Shown: positions 20,382-31,261, counted from the stretch's first letter. The stretch: 64,000 nt of DNA from Bathynomus jamesi (GCA_023014485.1 JAJOZX010007491.1:83501-147500); one strand, 5' to 3'. Made by a program: numbers and translations. Notes: generated by a model from the letters alone, not told the origin.

Positions 20382-23300
20382 GTCGTATCAATTAAAGTAT
20401 TTGTATGAGACAAATGTGATAAAACGGAGACAAACGAAACGTTTTGGTCGTTATGTGTAAATAACTATTGTGAGATCTTATTTCTATATTATTTAACTTT
20501 AATTCTTACTATATGTTTATACTCTCCTAAATGCTTAATTTTTCTAGCATTGTAAAACATTATTTCACTAATTTACTAATTATTAAGAGATTTTGTAACA
20601 CTTTAAAACCTACGATTATTTTCGTTATGTTTTCAAGTTTATTAATTCTTTTCTCATCTTTTTCAGATAACGTGAATTTTGTTGGTTAAAACCTAAATGG
20701 TCTCATTATTTGAATGGATTTGATTAACGTTACAATTATAACAATTATTATTATTATTATTATTATCATGATTATTATTATTTAGCAGATTAGTTGTGGT
20801 TAACTAGATGTGACCGTGCATCTTGAAAAATGAAACGACATTATCCATCAGGAGCCGAAAAACGGAAAAAGAAGAAAAAAGAGGAGAAGTTGTCCAGTAG
20901 CACAGGTGAGATGTGCCACTTGTATGTTCTTATGATTACAGTTCAGGCAACTAGGTTAGGTAACCATCAAGCTAGGCAAGTGCTCAGGAATCGTGTAGAG
21001 TAAGCTAGTCTCTGTAATATTTATAATATTTCGAAATGTGAAATTTAATGGATCACATCACCTCAAATTCTGTTCACACAGATCAATTATCAAACAAGAT
21101 AAGAAAGACTATTTTAGCAAAAATTAACAGAATATGTAATGTTATGTTCTTCTCAGGAGCACTACTGAAATATTTGGAAAAGCCATCCTCAGCAAAGCCT
21201 GATGAGCATCATGAGTCAACAGCAGGACCATCCTCTATGCAACCTCAAACACCAGTAGAAGTAGAGCCTGATGAACCAACAAGTGGCCCATCTTCTGTTC
21301 AGCTTCAAACACCACACACAGGCATTTCTACTGAGCAACAAGAACCAAGATCTGCTCCACCGCTTGATCCGTATGACTGGCCAGTTGTCCTGTCAGATGC
21401 CTTGAAGACAGATCTGGTGTCTCGAGGACCATTTCAAATCAGTCCAGATTTCACATTCCCTAAAAGAGAGGACGGTAGAAGCGTTCATCACCATTACATG
21501 TACAGAACATTAATTAATGGGGAAAAAATAAAGCGAAGCTGGCTGATGTACTCTAGAAGGAATGATGCTCTTTACTGCTTCTGCTACAAGTTGTTTTCAA
21601 GGAAGTTGTACGAACTAATTACGGATGGACTTTCAGACTGGATAAACGTTGGTTCGCTTCTGAAAGGCCATGAAAATAGTTCAGAACATGCAGATAACAT
21701 GGCAACATGGAAGGATCTGGAACTGCATCTGGAACTGCGGCTAAAAACTGGGAGGACCATTGACCAAACTGAAATGTCATTAATGGAGGTAAAGCGAAGA
21801 CGCTGGCGAGATGTTCTCACACGTCTTGTAAGTATAATCCAATCACTGGCAGAGAGAAACCTTGCTTTCAGGGGGTCTTCCTCTACATTGTACAATCGAG
21901 ACAATGGCAACTTCTTGAAGGAGGTTGAGCTGCTTGCCAAATTTGATCCAGTGATGAAACAACACATCAGCAGAGTCGAAAGTGGCCAATATAGTCATTC
22001 AAGTTACCTTGGAAACATCATTCAAAATGAGCTCATTGGGTCCATTAGTGGGAAGATCTTGGATGCCATTGTTGCAGAAATAAAACAAGCTAAATATTAC
22101 TCACTCATTTTAGACTGCACTCCAGAAATAAGCCACCAAGAACAGATGTCGATTATTATCAGAAATGTTAAAATGGGTGAAGTACCAGAAATAAAATAAT
22201 ACTTCTTGGGCTTTCTTGAGGCTTCAGAAAGTACAGGCCTGGGTTTATCAGTTCTGATTCTGAAGAGACTAGATGAACTGAATATTCACTTTGATGACTG
22301 CAGAGGACAGTCATATGACAACGGAGCGAACATGAAGGGCAAGAACAAAGGTGTTCAGGCAAGGTTATTAGAGAAGAACTGTCGTGCACTCTATGTTCCG
22401 TGTGGGGCTCACACTCTGAATCTTGTAGTGGCTGATGCAGCTAAAGCTTCCACAGATGCCATCAACTTCTTTGGCAACGTACAAAAATTGTACAACCTTT
22501 TTGCAGCAGCTACACAGAGATGGACAATCCTAAAGAAGCACGTGACCATAACACTCAAGTCTTGGAGTGAAACCAGGTGGGAGAGCCGGCTTAAGAGCAT
22601 TGAGGCTGTACGATACCAAAGCCACATCAGAGAGGCCCTGTTGGAAGTCAGAAACAATGTCACAGATGCCATAGCCAGGACTGAAGCACAAACACTTACA
22701 GAAGAGGTAGGGTCTTATCGCTTTCAGATTTGCACAGTAGTATGGTATGACATTCTTCATGCAGTTAACCATGTGAGCAAACTTCTGCAGTTTGATGTGG
22801 CAGTCAACCTCCTCACAAAAACAAAAGACACTCACCAGCTACAGAAACACAGGTTTTGTTGCAGCACAAGTTGTAGCTAGGGACATATGTGAGGAAATGA
22901 ATGTGGAGACTGTGCTGAAGGAGAAGAGGCTCGGATCCACAAAAAAGCACTTTGCTTACGAAGCTCCTGACCAACCATTTACAGAAGCCTTAAAGAGGCT
23001 GGAAGTCAAATTTTTCAATGTGGTGGTGGATTGTGCCATCGGGTCAATAAATGAGAGATTCAAAACATTAGATGATGTGAGGGACATATTTGGGGTTCTC
23101 CTAAACTTCCACAATGAACAAGGAAGACTTGTCCTGCAAGTGTGAAAAGCTCTCTAAGATACTGAGCTCTGGAGCTGACTCTGACATTGATGGAAGAGAA
23201 CTGGCCCTCGAAATTAAGAACTTGCCGACTTTACCTTCACACAACATGGCTGCATTGGAGCTTCTCTCCTTCATTCATCAGAAGCAACTGGAGGAACTAT

Positions 23301-23910
23301 ACCCCAATCCCTGGGTTGCACTAAGAATTGCCTGCACTCTACCTGTGACAGTAGCGTCAGCCGAGAGGAGCTTCTCTAAGATGAAGCTAATCAAGAACTA
23401 CCTCAGATCATCAATGGGGCAGGATCGCCTCAGTGGCCTTGGCATCATAAACATCAACCAGGACGTTGGCAGGGAGATTTCATATGATGATGTTATTGAT
23501 GATTTCGCCCAGAAAAAATCTAGGAGGCAAAAATTTTGAAGATACAAACTGTTCTGTATAACTGTTAGCTATTGCACGATTGTATCGTAGAGTAAGTAAT
23601 TGTTTGGTAGTTGATAATTGCATTATTTTTTTATACATAGGTCTGTCTCATTTATTCTAAATAATGTATACGCTAATTTTCAGGAATTTCATGAAGAGTA
23701 TTTTTTCTGTTTGTCTTCTGAAAGTACGTATTTGTTGTTTTGGACATAAATGTTTCATTAAAATTGTTTCATAATTGTTTTTTATTAACACAGCCATTTT
23801 TTGTATGTGTGTGCTGAGGTGATGTAGTAAGGCGTGAGTTGGTGGATGGAGGGGTGGGGCCTCAAATGGGTATACTGCTTAGGGCCCCCTAATGGCTAGA
23901 AACGGCCCTG
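20184..23910 (+). mobile_element. Near-complete hAT element
   Basis: The ends CAGGGCCGTTTC and GAAACGGCCCTG are perfect 12-bp inverted repeats. GTTCTACG is duplicated exactly at 20176-20183 and 23911-23918. AGGGCCCC/GGGGCCCC blocks and CTTAGGGCCCC recur in both subterminal regions. The 3.7-kb size, introns and transposase order fit the ZMYM1-like group of hAT transposons. (ATT)n tracts lie at about 20328-20380 and 20738-20785. Confidence 0.92.
20830..23539 (+). pseudogene. hAT transposase, spliced, ZMYM1/TTF-finger type
   Basis: Exon 1 is 20830-20905 (MKRHYPSGAEKRKKKKKEE); the donor CACAG|GTGAG and the acceptor TTCTCAG at 21156 join it in frame to exon 2, GALLKYLEK. Exon 2 carries a TTF/DUF4371-type region (GPFQISPDFTFPKRED, SWLMYSRRNDALYCFCYKLF), a first catalytic Asp in LILDCTPEISHQEQM, a second in CRGQSYDNGANMKGK, and the C-terminal dimerisation block SAERSFSKMKLIKNYLRS. 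Damage: in-frame TAA at 22197-22199 before YFLGFLEAS, a frameshift near 22825 and another near 23115. The rest is well preserved, implying recent loss. It would have cut and pasted this element in the nucleus. Confidence 0.9.
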
Positions 23911-23918
23911 GTTCTACG

Positions 23919-23992
23919 TGCCATTTGTAAATTGAAAAACAAAATGATTGTGTTTACACATTTCTACAAATATTATGTATACAGTTTCCAAC
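23919..23992. other. No gene; short spacer
   Basis: Unrecognised AT-rich spacer between the hAT target duplication and the SINE. Confidence 0.6.
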
Positions 23993-24646
23993 GCCCTTCG
24001 GTGGTGTAGTGGTTAGCACCGTTGACTACAAATCTCCCGGCCCCAGGTTCGATTCCTGGCGAAGGCAAACGGCACTCGGCAAATACTCGTTCATCCTTCC
24101 ATACAGAAACAAGGTTGGTAGATAAATGGGTACCCTTGGTAGCTTAGTGGTTTGGCCAAGGTTACACGAGCGACATAATCGCAGTGGCTGTTGCAACTAC
24201 ATGAGCTGCGACAAGTCGCTGCGATTTTAGGGCACCGTGGCAGTGACGCTGTGACAAAGTCGTTTGTATAGCCTACCCCACTTGGAGCAATACAACGCAG
24301 CCGGATGCAACAAAGACTAATTGTCGCAGCGACTGTCTGCCGTGTAGTTTGCCCCCCCATTAGGAAACAACAATACCTATTCTTTGCGATTTCTCGTTGC
24401 AAATTCGTCGCAGCAACAAAGTCGCTCGTGCAGCCTTGGTCTAAGACGCTGGGCTGCTGATCGGGAGAGTGTGAGATCGAGTCCGGGGCGAGGACTTTGT
24501 AATTTCTGACTACCCGGCGTAGGTCGTGGTTTGAAGTCCACTTTAAGCTATAGGCCTAAGGTGGGGCAACAAACTTGAACTTCGTCAACATGAACAATTG
24601 GTCAGGGATGAAGTGTACTGTTGAGCACACGAAAAGCCATGCGATC

Positions 24647-24650
<4 letters not shown>
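23993..24650 (+). mobile_element. Dimeric tRNA-derived SINE (copy 1, with insertion)
   Basis: Unit 1 is tRNA-like, with an A box in GGTGTAGTGGTTAGCACC and a B box in GGTTCGATTCC. A linker with TTCATCCTTCCA, GGTTGGTAGATAAATGGGTA leads to unit 2 (TAGCTTAGTGG, interrupted by a 288-bp MITE, then AAGACGCTGGGCTGCTGAT). The 3' part has AGGCCTAAGGTGGGGC and AACTTCGTCAACATGAAC. This copy diverges from others at its 3' end and finishes in (TA)n. Confidence 0.8.
24154..24441. mobile_element. MITE nested in the SINE
   Basis: Inverted ends GGCCAAGGTTACACGAGCGA and, reversed, GACCAAGGCTGCACGAGCGA. Compared with uninterrupted SINE copies (TAGTGGTTAAGACGCTGG), the insertion splits GGTT and AAGACG and appears to duplicate a TTA/TAA-like triplet (mutated to TTT on the left). 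This suggests a PIF/Harbinger-type MITE. GTCGC/GCGAC and TTGCAAC blocks recur inside. Confidence 0.7.

Positions 24651-24651
<1 letters not shown>

Positions 24652-24693
<42 letters not shown>
24652..24693. repeat. (TA)n microsatellite
   Basis: Pure TA run linking the SINE 3' end with the mariner left end. Confidence 0.95.
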
Positions 24694-24696
<3 letters not shown>

Positions 24697-25421
24697 GGTG
24701 GGCCGAAAGTCTGGATCCATAGGAAAATATTTATTTTAATACATAAATTACAACAAATGGTAAATACTTAAAATGAATATCAACTTTAACTCGTAAATGC
24801 GTATCCGTGATACTGTACAGTGGTTCGTACTCCAGTATAAACAACAAATTATAACAAATGCTCAAATTGGCGGCCTCTGACATCGAGACACTTAGGGATG
24901 GAATTTATGATTTTTAATAATTCTTCGAATTGACGTTCTCGAGATGCGTGTTTCATTTGATAATCTTCTTGTTGACTTTATGGACTATTCGTTAAAGTTT
25001 CACATACCATTGCGGAGGTATTTTCATCAGTTGCAGTTTTTGGACGACCAGAACGCCGTCGATCATGTACACTTCCTGTTTCTTTGAAACGTTTAAACAA
25101 CTTGCCAACAGTCGCATGTGTTACTGGATGCTTATCAGGATGATTTCTATTGAATTCGGTAGCAACTTCTCTGTGTGTAGCGCCCTGTCTTGCGTACATG
25201 AGCACAAGTTCTACCCGGTCTTCTGTTGTTAGATTCGAAGCCATTTCTGGGCTGAAATAAAAAAAGTATTTGAGTATTTATACTGGAGTACGAACTACTG
25301 TACAGTATCACGGATACGCATTTACGAGTTAAAGTTGATATTCATTTTAAGTATTTACCATTTGTTGTAATTTATGTATTAAAATAAATATTTTCCTATG
25401 GATCCAGACTTTCGGCCCACC

Positions 25422-25424
<3 letters not shown>
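24694..25424 (-). mobile_element. Mariner with 149-bp inverted repeats
   Basis: The left arm 24693-24841 and right arm 25278-25426 match base for base with very few differences. The outer end is CAGGGTGGGCCGAAAGTCTG. TA lies at both borders, within a (TA)n tract. Terminal repeats this long are unusual for mariner (normally about 30 bp). Only the N-terminal part of a transposase remains, on the minus strand. Confidence 0.9.
24978..25244 (-). pseudogene. Mariner transposase N-terminal part (88 residues)
   Basis: Starts MASNLTTEDRVELVLMYARQ; contains HREVATEFNRNHPDKHP, FKRFKETGSVHDRRRSGRP and KTATDENTSAM. This is the paired helix-turn-helix region with the GRPK-type minor-groove motif. It ends at LTNSP followed by a stop; catalytic residues are deleted. 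It is related to, but distinct from, the proteins at 17277 and 40511. Confidence 0.85.
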
Positions 25425-25499
<75 letters not shown>

Positions 25500-25500
25500 A
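25425..25500. repeat. (TA)n microsatellite
   Basis: About 75 bp of TA, the right part of the tract into which the mariner inserted. Confidence 0.95.
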
Positions 25501-25515
25501 TATAACTAAAAATGT

Positions 25516-27136
25516 AGGAAATAATCAGCCAAAGAAAAATAATAATAATACCAAAATTAAGAACTTTGAAAATAATAAGAAAACAAGAAGTAGAAGCATA
25601 AAAAATATCTTATGTAAATACTACGCAAAAGGAAACCAGATATCGGGATGGGCAATGCATCTACGCACATCCCACATTATGCAACACACATTACACAAGT
25701 GGATATTGCAAATTTGATAAGTGCAAGTTCCACCATCTTACGGTCTGCGACACCTATGCAAGATATGGGAGGTGCAAATACGGACAAAAATCCGTTACCA
25801 ACACAATTCAGCTGCTAAGTTCTATCCAGCAAATACAAAGTCAGCTGACAAATATAGGAATCCGAGAGGCGGACAGAAGATAAAAAGAGGCAAACTCTCG
25901 GAGGACCACGAGGCAACGAAACCGGCACCACAATTGGAAAACGAATCGGAACCACCTGTATGCGAAAACGATAGAGAAAAAATTAAAATAATCCTAGCCA
26001 ACTTTCAGGGCCTTAAATCAAATCATTCCCCGGACAAAGTTTTATACCTGAAAGGACTCGTGCAAGAAGCCGGAGCAGACTTCGCATGCCTCACGGAAAC
26101 TCATCTGAAGGACTGCCAGGCGAACTGTGAAAACTGAGTCTTGTGTTGACAAAAAAGAAATACAAATTGACAACTATAACATCCTCCGAACCGCCAGAAC
26201 AGTGAGACGTAAAGGAGGATGTGCTATTTACACACGCGAAAGGCATATGGCAGAAATGACTATAAGTACCTCAAACAGCTACGTAGAATGTGTAGCAGCA
26301 AAAGTTGAAAAAATTAAATATGGTACTAATTGTAATGTACAGACCCCCAAAACACGCCAACCTCAAAATTTTCAGATTCCATTACAAAGGTAAGAAACTG
26401 GGTAAAAGATCTACACTCTCCAACCCCAAATATTTTTCTGTGGTGATTTTAATTTCCCATTCATGAAATATAAGAGGTTAGGAAAAATATATGTATACAC
26501 CAGGACAAGGGGGGCACACGAGAAGACCAGGAGCAGATAAAAATGCTACTAGCTCTAGCTGATGAATTTATGTTAACGCAAGAAATAACAGAAAACACAA
26601 GAAAAAACAACTGCCTAGATTTGGTATTCACAAACAACAGCAACCTAATCGATAATGTAGAAATATCCCCAACCATAATATCCGACCACAACATCATTGA
26701 AATAACAACCAATATAAAAGCAACAAGAAAGGAAAGAACACGAACAACAGAAAGAAGCAAATTCGAAATTTTTAATTTTCACTCCAAAGCTATAAACTGG
26801 GAAGATGTTGTATCCAGCATGGAAGTAATAGATTGGAAAACCATTTTCGAGGCCAAGACAACGCAAGAGATGCTAATGACTTTAGAGGAGAAGACGTTAG
26901 AAATTGTGGAAAGACATGTCCCAAAAATACAACAAAGAGGAAAGAGAAGCAGGTTCGAGAGACAAAAGAGGTCATTGTTCCGAAAGAGAAAAAGAGAGAC
27001 TGCAAAATTAAGTAACTGTAAAGATAACATCAGAAAAATATTAAATGAGAAACTGCAGAATATCGATGACGTCATACAGGAACTAACTGAGAAGCATACA
27101 GAAAAAAGACGACGCTATAAAAGCAATAAAGGATAA
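25516..27136 (+). pseudogene. LINE CCCH zinc fingers and endonuclease
   Basis: The leader NNQPKKNNNNTKIKN runs to CKYYAKGN. In the next frame CIYAHPTLC, GYCKFDKCKFHHLTVC and YGRCKYG show CCCH-type fingers, likely the RNA-binding gag-like part. A one-base loss near 25790 shifts to IRYQHNSAAKFY. The endonuclease then follows: IKIILANFQGLKS, FACLTETHLKD, KGGCAIYTRE, VMYRPPKTRQ, FFCGDFNFPFM, LDLVFTNN and ISDHN. These match the EEP nuclease boxes including the closing SDH. Breaks: TGA after CEN (26135-26137), a frameshift near 26330, and more near 26500. After the nuclease comes a basic linker. Confidence 0.85.
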
Positions 27137-27170
27137 CTCAAAGTACTGCTATAATTTTGCAAAAAGAAAG

Positions 27171-28400
27171 TTGAAAAACCATGCAACTATCGGACCTTTG
27201 AAAAACGAGAACAGTGCTTTATCTGATGATCTAACAGAAGTATCTGAAATATTAAGAGCTCAGTACGAATCATCTTTCAGTATCACAAAAACTGACAAAC
27301 TGATATGCAATAGAAACGCGTTCTTTGAAAAACCACAAGGGGAAACTATAACGGACTTCGACTTTACGACAGATGATATTACACAAGCTATAGGGAAACT
27401 AAAAACACACTCAGCGGCAGGACCGGATAAATGGAATGACACACTGATCAAAAACTGCAAGAATGCAATCGCTGAGCCCCTATACTGGATATGGAGACGA
27501 TCACTAGACACACGAGAAATACCGGGCATCCTGAAGAGCGCGAACATAATTCCAATATATAAAGGAGGAGATCGATCCGAGGCCAAAAACTATAGGCCAG
27601 TGTCGCTTACATCTCATCTCACTAAAATATTTAAAAGAATAGTTAGACAGAAAATCTATGACATAGTTCCAATATATAAAAGAGGAGATCGATCCGAGGC
27701 CAAAAACTATAGGCCAGTGTCGCTTACATCTCATCTCACTAAAATATTTAAAAGAATAGTTAGACAGAAAATCTATGACATAGTTCCAATATATAAAAGA
27801 GGAGATCGATCCGAGGCCAAAAACTATAGGCCAGTGTCGCTTACATCTCATCTCACTAAAATATTTGAAAGAATAGTTAGACAGAAAATCTATGACTTTA
27901 TGGAAACTCAGAAAAAATTAAATGATTACCAACATGGGTTTCGGTCAGGCAGATCATGCCTATCACAACTAATGGAACACTACAACAACATTATTGATGC
28001 ACTGGAAAGTAATGAAAACTATGATGTAATATACACAGACTTTGCCAAAGCGTTCGACAAGTGTGACCGTGGAATCATAAAAAATAAACTGAAATATATG
28101 GGAATAACAGGAAAAGTAGGGAAATGGATATATAATTTCTTTAGTGAGCGGCGGCAAGTCGTTACAGTACAAGGAGTATCTTCATCAGAATCAGAGGTCC
28201 TCTTCATAATCATGCTAACTGACATAGATGAGGACCAGAGACAGCACAGTAACATCCTTTGCCGATGACACAAAGATCAGTAGAAATATAAGAAACCCAG
28301 AAGATATAGGATCTCTACAAACCGACATAAACAGAATCTACAAGTGGACGGAAGACAACAATATGAAGTTTAACACTGAGAAATTTCAGCTATTACGGTA
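27171..28400 (+). pseudogene. LINE reverse transcriptase with internal triplication
   Basis: The frame 27171-28268 reads AIGKLKTHSAAGPDKW, IIPIYKGGDRSEAKNYRPVS, YQHGFRSGRSCLSQL and the motif A segment YTDFAKAFDKCD. The catalytic motif C, SFADDT, follows in another frame at about 28250-28267, and MKFNTEKFQLLR ends at TAG 28399-28401. The block around NYRPVSLTSHLTKIF is present three times in frame (27549-27899). The usual GVPQGSVLGP block is deleted at about 28190. The enzyme would copy LINE RNA at a nicked target; this copy cannot. Confidence 0.9.
27549..27899 (+). repeat. 3 x 117-bp in-frame triplication in RT
   Basis: Three tandem units start at 27549, 27666 and 27783, each 117 bp (39 codons). 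The units differ at only a handful of bases (GGAGGAG against AGAGGAG, TTTAAAAG against TTTGAAAG), so the event is recent relative to the family. The frame is preserved across all three. Confidence 0.95.
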
Positions 28401-28425
28401 GGGAAAAAGAGAAGACCTAAAATCC

Positions 28426-28634
28426 ATGGAATATTATACCTCAAATGGACAGGAAACTCAGAGAAATTCTAGAGCAAAAGATTTAGGGGTTGTAATGACA
28501 GATGATGCGAAATTTGAAACACAAAATAAGATAGCAGTAAACAGAGCAAAGAGAATGATGAGGCAGATATTGAGAACCTTTAAACGAAGGGATAGGAATG
28601 TAATGATTCCTCTGCTGAAAACACTGATCATACC
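28426..28634 (+). pseudogene. LINE RT thumb-region segment
   Basis: After the TAG the LINE protein resumes: MEYYTSNGQETQ, AKDLGVVMTDDAKF, NKIAVNRAKRMMRQI and MIPLLKTLIIP. K-DLGVxxxDxxxF is the usual motif downstream of the polymerase active site in CR1/Jockey-type proteins. The frame is cut by the hAT MITE at 28635 and continues at 29072 (KLEYCSV). Confidence 0.85.
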
Positions 28635-29063
28635 CAGTGGCGGTTCCTCATATGGGCAATATGGGCAGCCGCACAGGGTGGCATTTGTGGAGGGGCGGCA
28701 TGAGCGCCTGCAAAAAAAATAAAAATAAAAATAAGAATAAATAAATAAAGAAATAAATAAAAATAGTTTATTTATGGCAGTTGTGCAATTTAATTTGTAT
28801 TTTTCCTGTTCATAGTATCATAATTACATTCTCTTAAGTGAGTTATTCTATTTACGTGATGAAGGATTTGTAAAATTCAGAAATTTGAGTCTTTGTTTTG
28901 GTTCTGAAGTTCCAACAATTAGTCCAATAAAAAGTTATTTTGTGAAAGAGTTATGTCTGTCCTTTATTTTGGGGGGATTCGAATGTGTGTGTTGGCGAAC
29001 AGGGGGGGGGGGCGCTGAAGGTGAGGTTCGCCCAGGGCGTCATGTAAGCTAGGACCGCCACTG
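28635..29063. mobile_element. hAT MITE nested in LINE
   Basis: Ends CAGTGGCGG and CCGCCACTG are inverted repeats, and ATCATACC is duplicated exactly at 28627-28634 and 29064-29071. Removing the element plus one duplicate rejoins the LINE protein (LIIP|KLEYC). The interior is AT-rich with a poly-A-like stretch and a poly-G run at 29002-29010. No transposase. Confidence 0.92.
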
Positions 29064-29071
29064 ATCATACC

Positions 29072-29636
29072 CAAATTGGAATACTGCTCGGTCCTAACAT
29101 CCCCATATAAAAAAGAAGACATTAGACAGTTGGAAGGGATTCAGAGAAGCTTCACAGCCAAGATCAAGGGGTGCAAAGAACTAAATTACTGGGAAAGGTT
29201 ACGCGAACTAAACCTATATTCAATGGAAAGGAGAAGAGAGAGATACACCATTGTTTACACTTGGAAAATAATGGAGAAACTAGTCCCTACTCTTACTCTG
29301 AACCCTGGAACTCCCCAAACAACGGTGGAAACTAGAAAAGGAAGACTGTGTCGTGTTCCCAAATTAAAGGCGAGACAGGGAACATCCTTAACCCTGAAAG
29401 AAAATAGTTTTGTTGTGAGAGGACCAAAACTGTTTGATCAGCTGCCCAAAGACCTAAGGAATACGAATGGTGTTGCAGTGGACATCTTCAAAAGAAGATT
29501 AGACGCCTGGCTCAGAACAATCCCCGATGAGCCGGGCGTACCTGGCTTTGTGAGGTGGAGAGTACAAGAAACCAACTCAGTACTTCACCAGGCCAACTCG
29601 AGAGGAGGGGCGACAAGCTTGACCTTCGTGAAATGA
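29072..29636 (+). pseudogene. LINE C-terminal region
   Basis: Reads KLEYCSVLTSPYKKEDIRQL, LEGIQRSFTAKI, ELNYWERLRELNLYSMERRR, RKGRLCRVPKLKA, GPKLFDQLPKDLRN and FKRRLDAWLRTIPDEPGVPG, ending at TGA 29634-29636. LE....vQR.FT..I and the Y..RL..L.L..L..RR motif define the C-terminal region of this LINE type. It is one intact open frame and belongs to the same ORF as 28426-28634. Confidence 0.9.
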
Positions 29637-29686
29637 GGAATCATTGCGCGGAACCTTTGAGAGGTTGAAAGGTATATATATATATA

Positions 29687-30906
29687 CTAGTCAAAAAAAG
29701 AAACGCAATTAGCTTGCATATGGTGTAAAATTTAAGTTGTTAGTGGTATTATCACAGTTTCAAGATTATGGTTAAATGTTTGTTCAAATCTTTTAAAGCC
29801 ACTTAGTGCATGTTTTTAAACCTGACTAATCCCGGCTAAGATGCCATTTTGTTACAAACAATAAACAGAGATTAAATTGAATGTATTCTTTATGAAGGCA
29901 TACATTTTTTCTTTGACTTCACAGAATACACACTGCCCGTTGAGAAAACCAAACTTTTTCCCCCGATTGAGGCATGCCACGACTCTCAGAGGTCAACAGA
30001 GGTCGTGCCTTGGGCATGTTGGATGCAGGCATGTCTGCTGTCCAAGTTGCACAACGAATGCATGTGCATCCCAGCACAATCTCTAGGCTTGTTAGACGGT
30101 ACAATGCCACAGGAGTGTTCAGGACCTGCCAAGACGTGGGCGACCTCGTGTGACGACCCAACGCCAGGATCGCCACATTGTACTGCAGCACCTGCGTCAT
30201 CGGCAGCGGAATGCTCGTCAGACAGCCAGAGAGACACCTGGTATCCACAACAACAGAATTAGTGACCAGACCGTCAGAAACCGACTCCGTAATGCAGGAC
30301 TCGGATCCCGCAGGCCTTACAGAGGTCCTTTTCTCACTGATGCAAGAAGGCAACGACGCCTGCAATGGGCCTATCAGCACCGTGACTGGACACAAAGAAT
30401 GTGGAACCAAGTCCTCTTTTCTGACGAGTCTCGCTTCAGACTGTCCAATTCTGATTCTTCACCCACATGTTCTTCCATTCATGAGGCAACATCCAGAATT
30501 GGTGCTCCTGCAACAGGACAATGCCAGACCTCATGCAGCCAGGATAGTGCAGGCGTACCTGCAGGGACAACAGGTGTAGACCTTACCATGGCCAGCCTTC
30601 AGCCCAGACATGTCACCGATAGAGCACGCATGGGATGAACTTGAACGGCGAGTTCGCAGACGTCAGCATCAGCCGCAGAACATCAGGGAACTGACCAATG
30701 CAATTATTGAAGAGTGGAGGGCCATCCCTGTTGCTTTCCTGCAGAGACTGTTGAGGTCGATGAGGGCCAGACTCCAAGCCTGCATTGTGGCTAGGGGTGG
30801 CCATACGCGTTATTGACTGTTTGTTATGTTAAAGAATCATTTACTATATACTGAGTCCTCATGTTTATTAATAAATCTCAAAAATTGCGTTTCTTTTTTT
30901 GACCAG
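29687..30906 (+). mobile_element. Tc1-like element (A)
   Basis: Ends CTAGTCAAAAAAAGAAACGC and, reversed, CTGGTCAAAAAAAGAAACGC form about 24-bp inverted repeats with TA on both sides. It inserted into the (TA)n tail of the LINE. It carries a DD34E transposase gene, plus strand. Confidence 0.9.
29974..30816 (+). pseudogene. Tc1 (DD34E) transposase
   Basis: Starts MPRLSEVNRGRALGMLDAG, with a helix-turn-helix (VAQRMHVHPSTISRLVRRY). It shifts frame near 30120 to RRGRPRVTTQRQDRH (GRPR minor-groove motif), then ISDQTVRNRLRNAG and FSDESRFRL with the first catalytic Asp. A deletion follows SNSD. In another frame LLQQDNARPHAA gives the second Asp, and SPIEHAWDELERRV the Glu, 34 residues later counting one TAG. 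The ending is GGHTRY at 30814-30816. Disabled by one deletion, frameshifts and a stop. Confidence 0.9.
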
Positions 30907-30996
30907 TATATATATATATATAACGTAAAGAACGACGCTTGTATTGGAGATATTCCGCGATGAGAGAGAGAGAGAACGAAACAAATGAAAAAATGA

Positions 30997-31070
30997 GGTA
31001 ACCACCCGGGAATCGAACCCGGGATCTTCCGATCGCCAGTCAGATATGATAACCATTACACCATGGGCCT
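30997..31070 (-). tRNA. tRNA-like sequence 1 (anticodon-position GGC)
   Basis: Minus strand: A-box region TGGTGTAATGGTTATC, anticodon stem TCTGA/TCGGA around loop CTGGCGA, T arm CCGGGTTCGATTCCCGG. The 5' AGGCCCA does not pair well with the 3' GTGGTTACC, so the acceptor stem is poor. More likely a tRNA-derived repeat than a working tRNA(Ala). Confidence 0.4.
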
Positions 31071-31261
31071 CACTCATTCAAATGCCGTAATTCTTCTACA
31101 TACGCGCAGAAACCAATGCCCCAAGGGAGCACCTCCCGCATGCCGTAACATTATATACATTTAACTGCAAACACGCAGTATAATTAACGTAAAGAACGAC
31201 GCTTGTATAGGAGATATCCCGCGCAAGATGAGAGAGAGAGAACGAACAAATGAAAAAATGA

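Larger units (their letters stand above)
25516..29686 (+). mobile_element. LINE (CR1/Jockey-type) with CCCH-finger leader
   Basis: Order of parts: Asn/Lys-rich leader, CCCH zinc fingers, apurinic-type endonuclease, reverse transcriptase, C-terminal tail, a short 3' UTR and (TA)n. A 429-bp hAT MITE interrupts it at 28635-29063. The coding sequence is in several frames, so the copy is dead. The 3' end AGCTTGACCTTCGTGAAATG is shared with the tRNA-SINE family of this window. Confidence 0.9.

Noticed and set aside
27504..27851. Minus-strand frame with a repeated 39-residue block
   Set aside because: It is the antisense shadow of the triplicated LINE reverse transcriptase.
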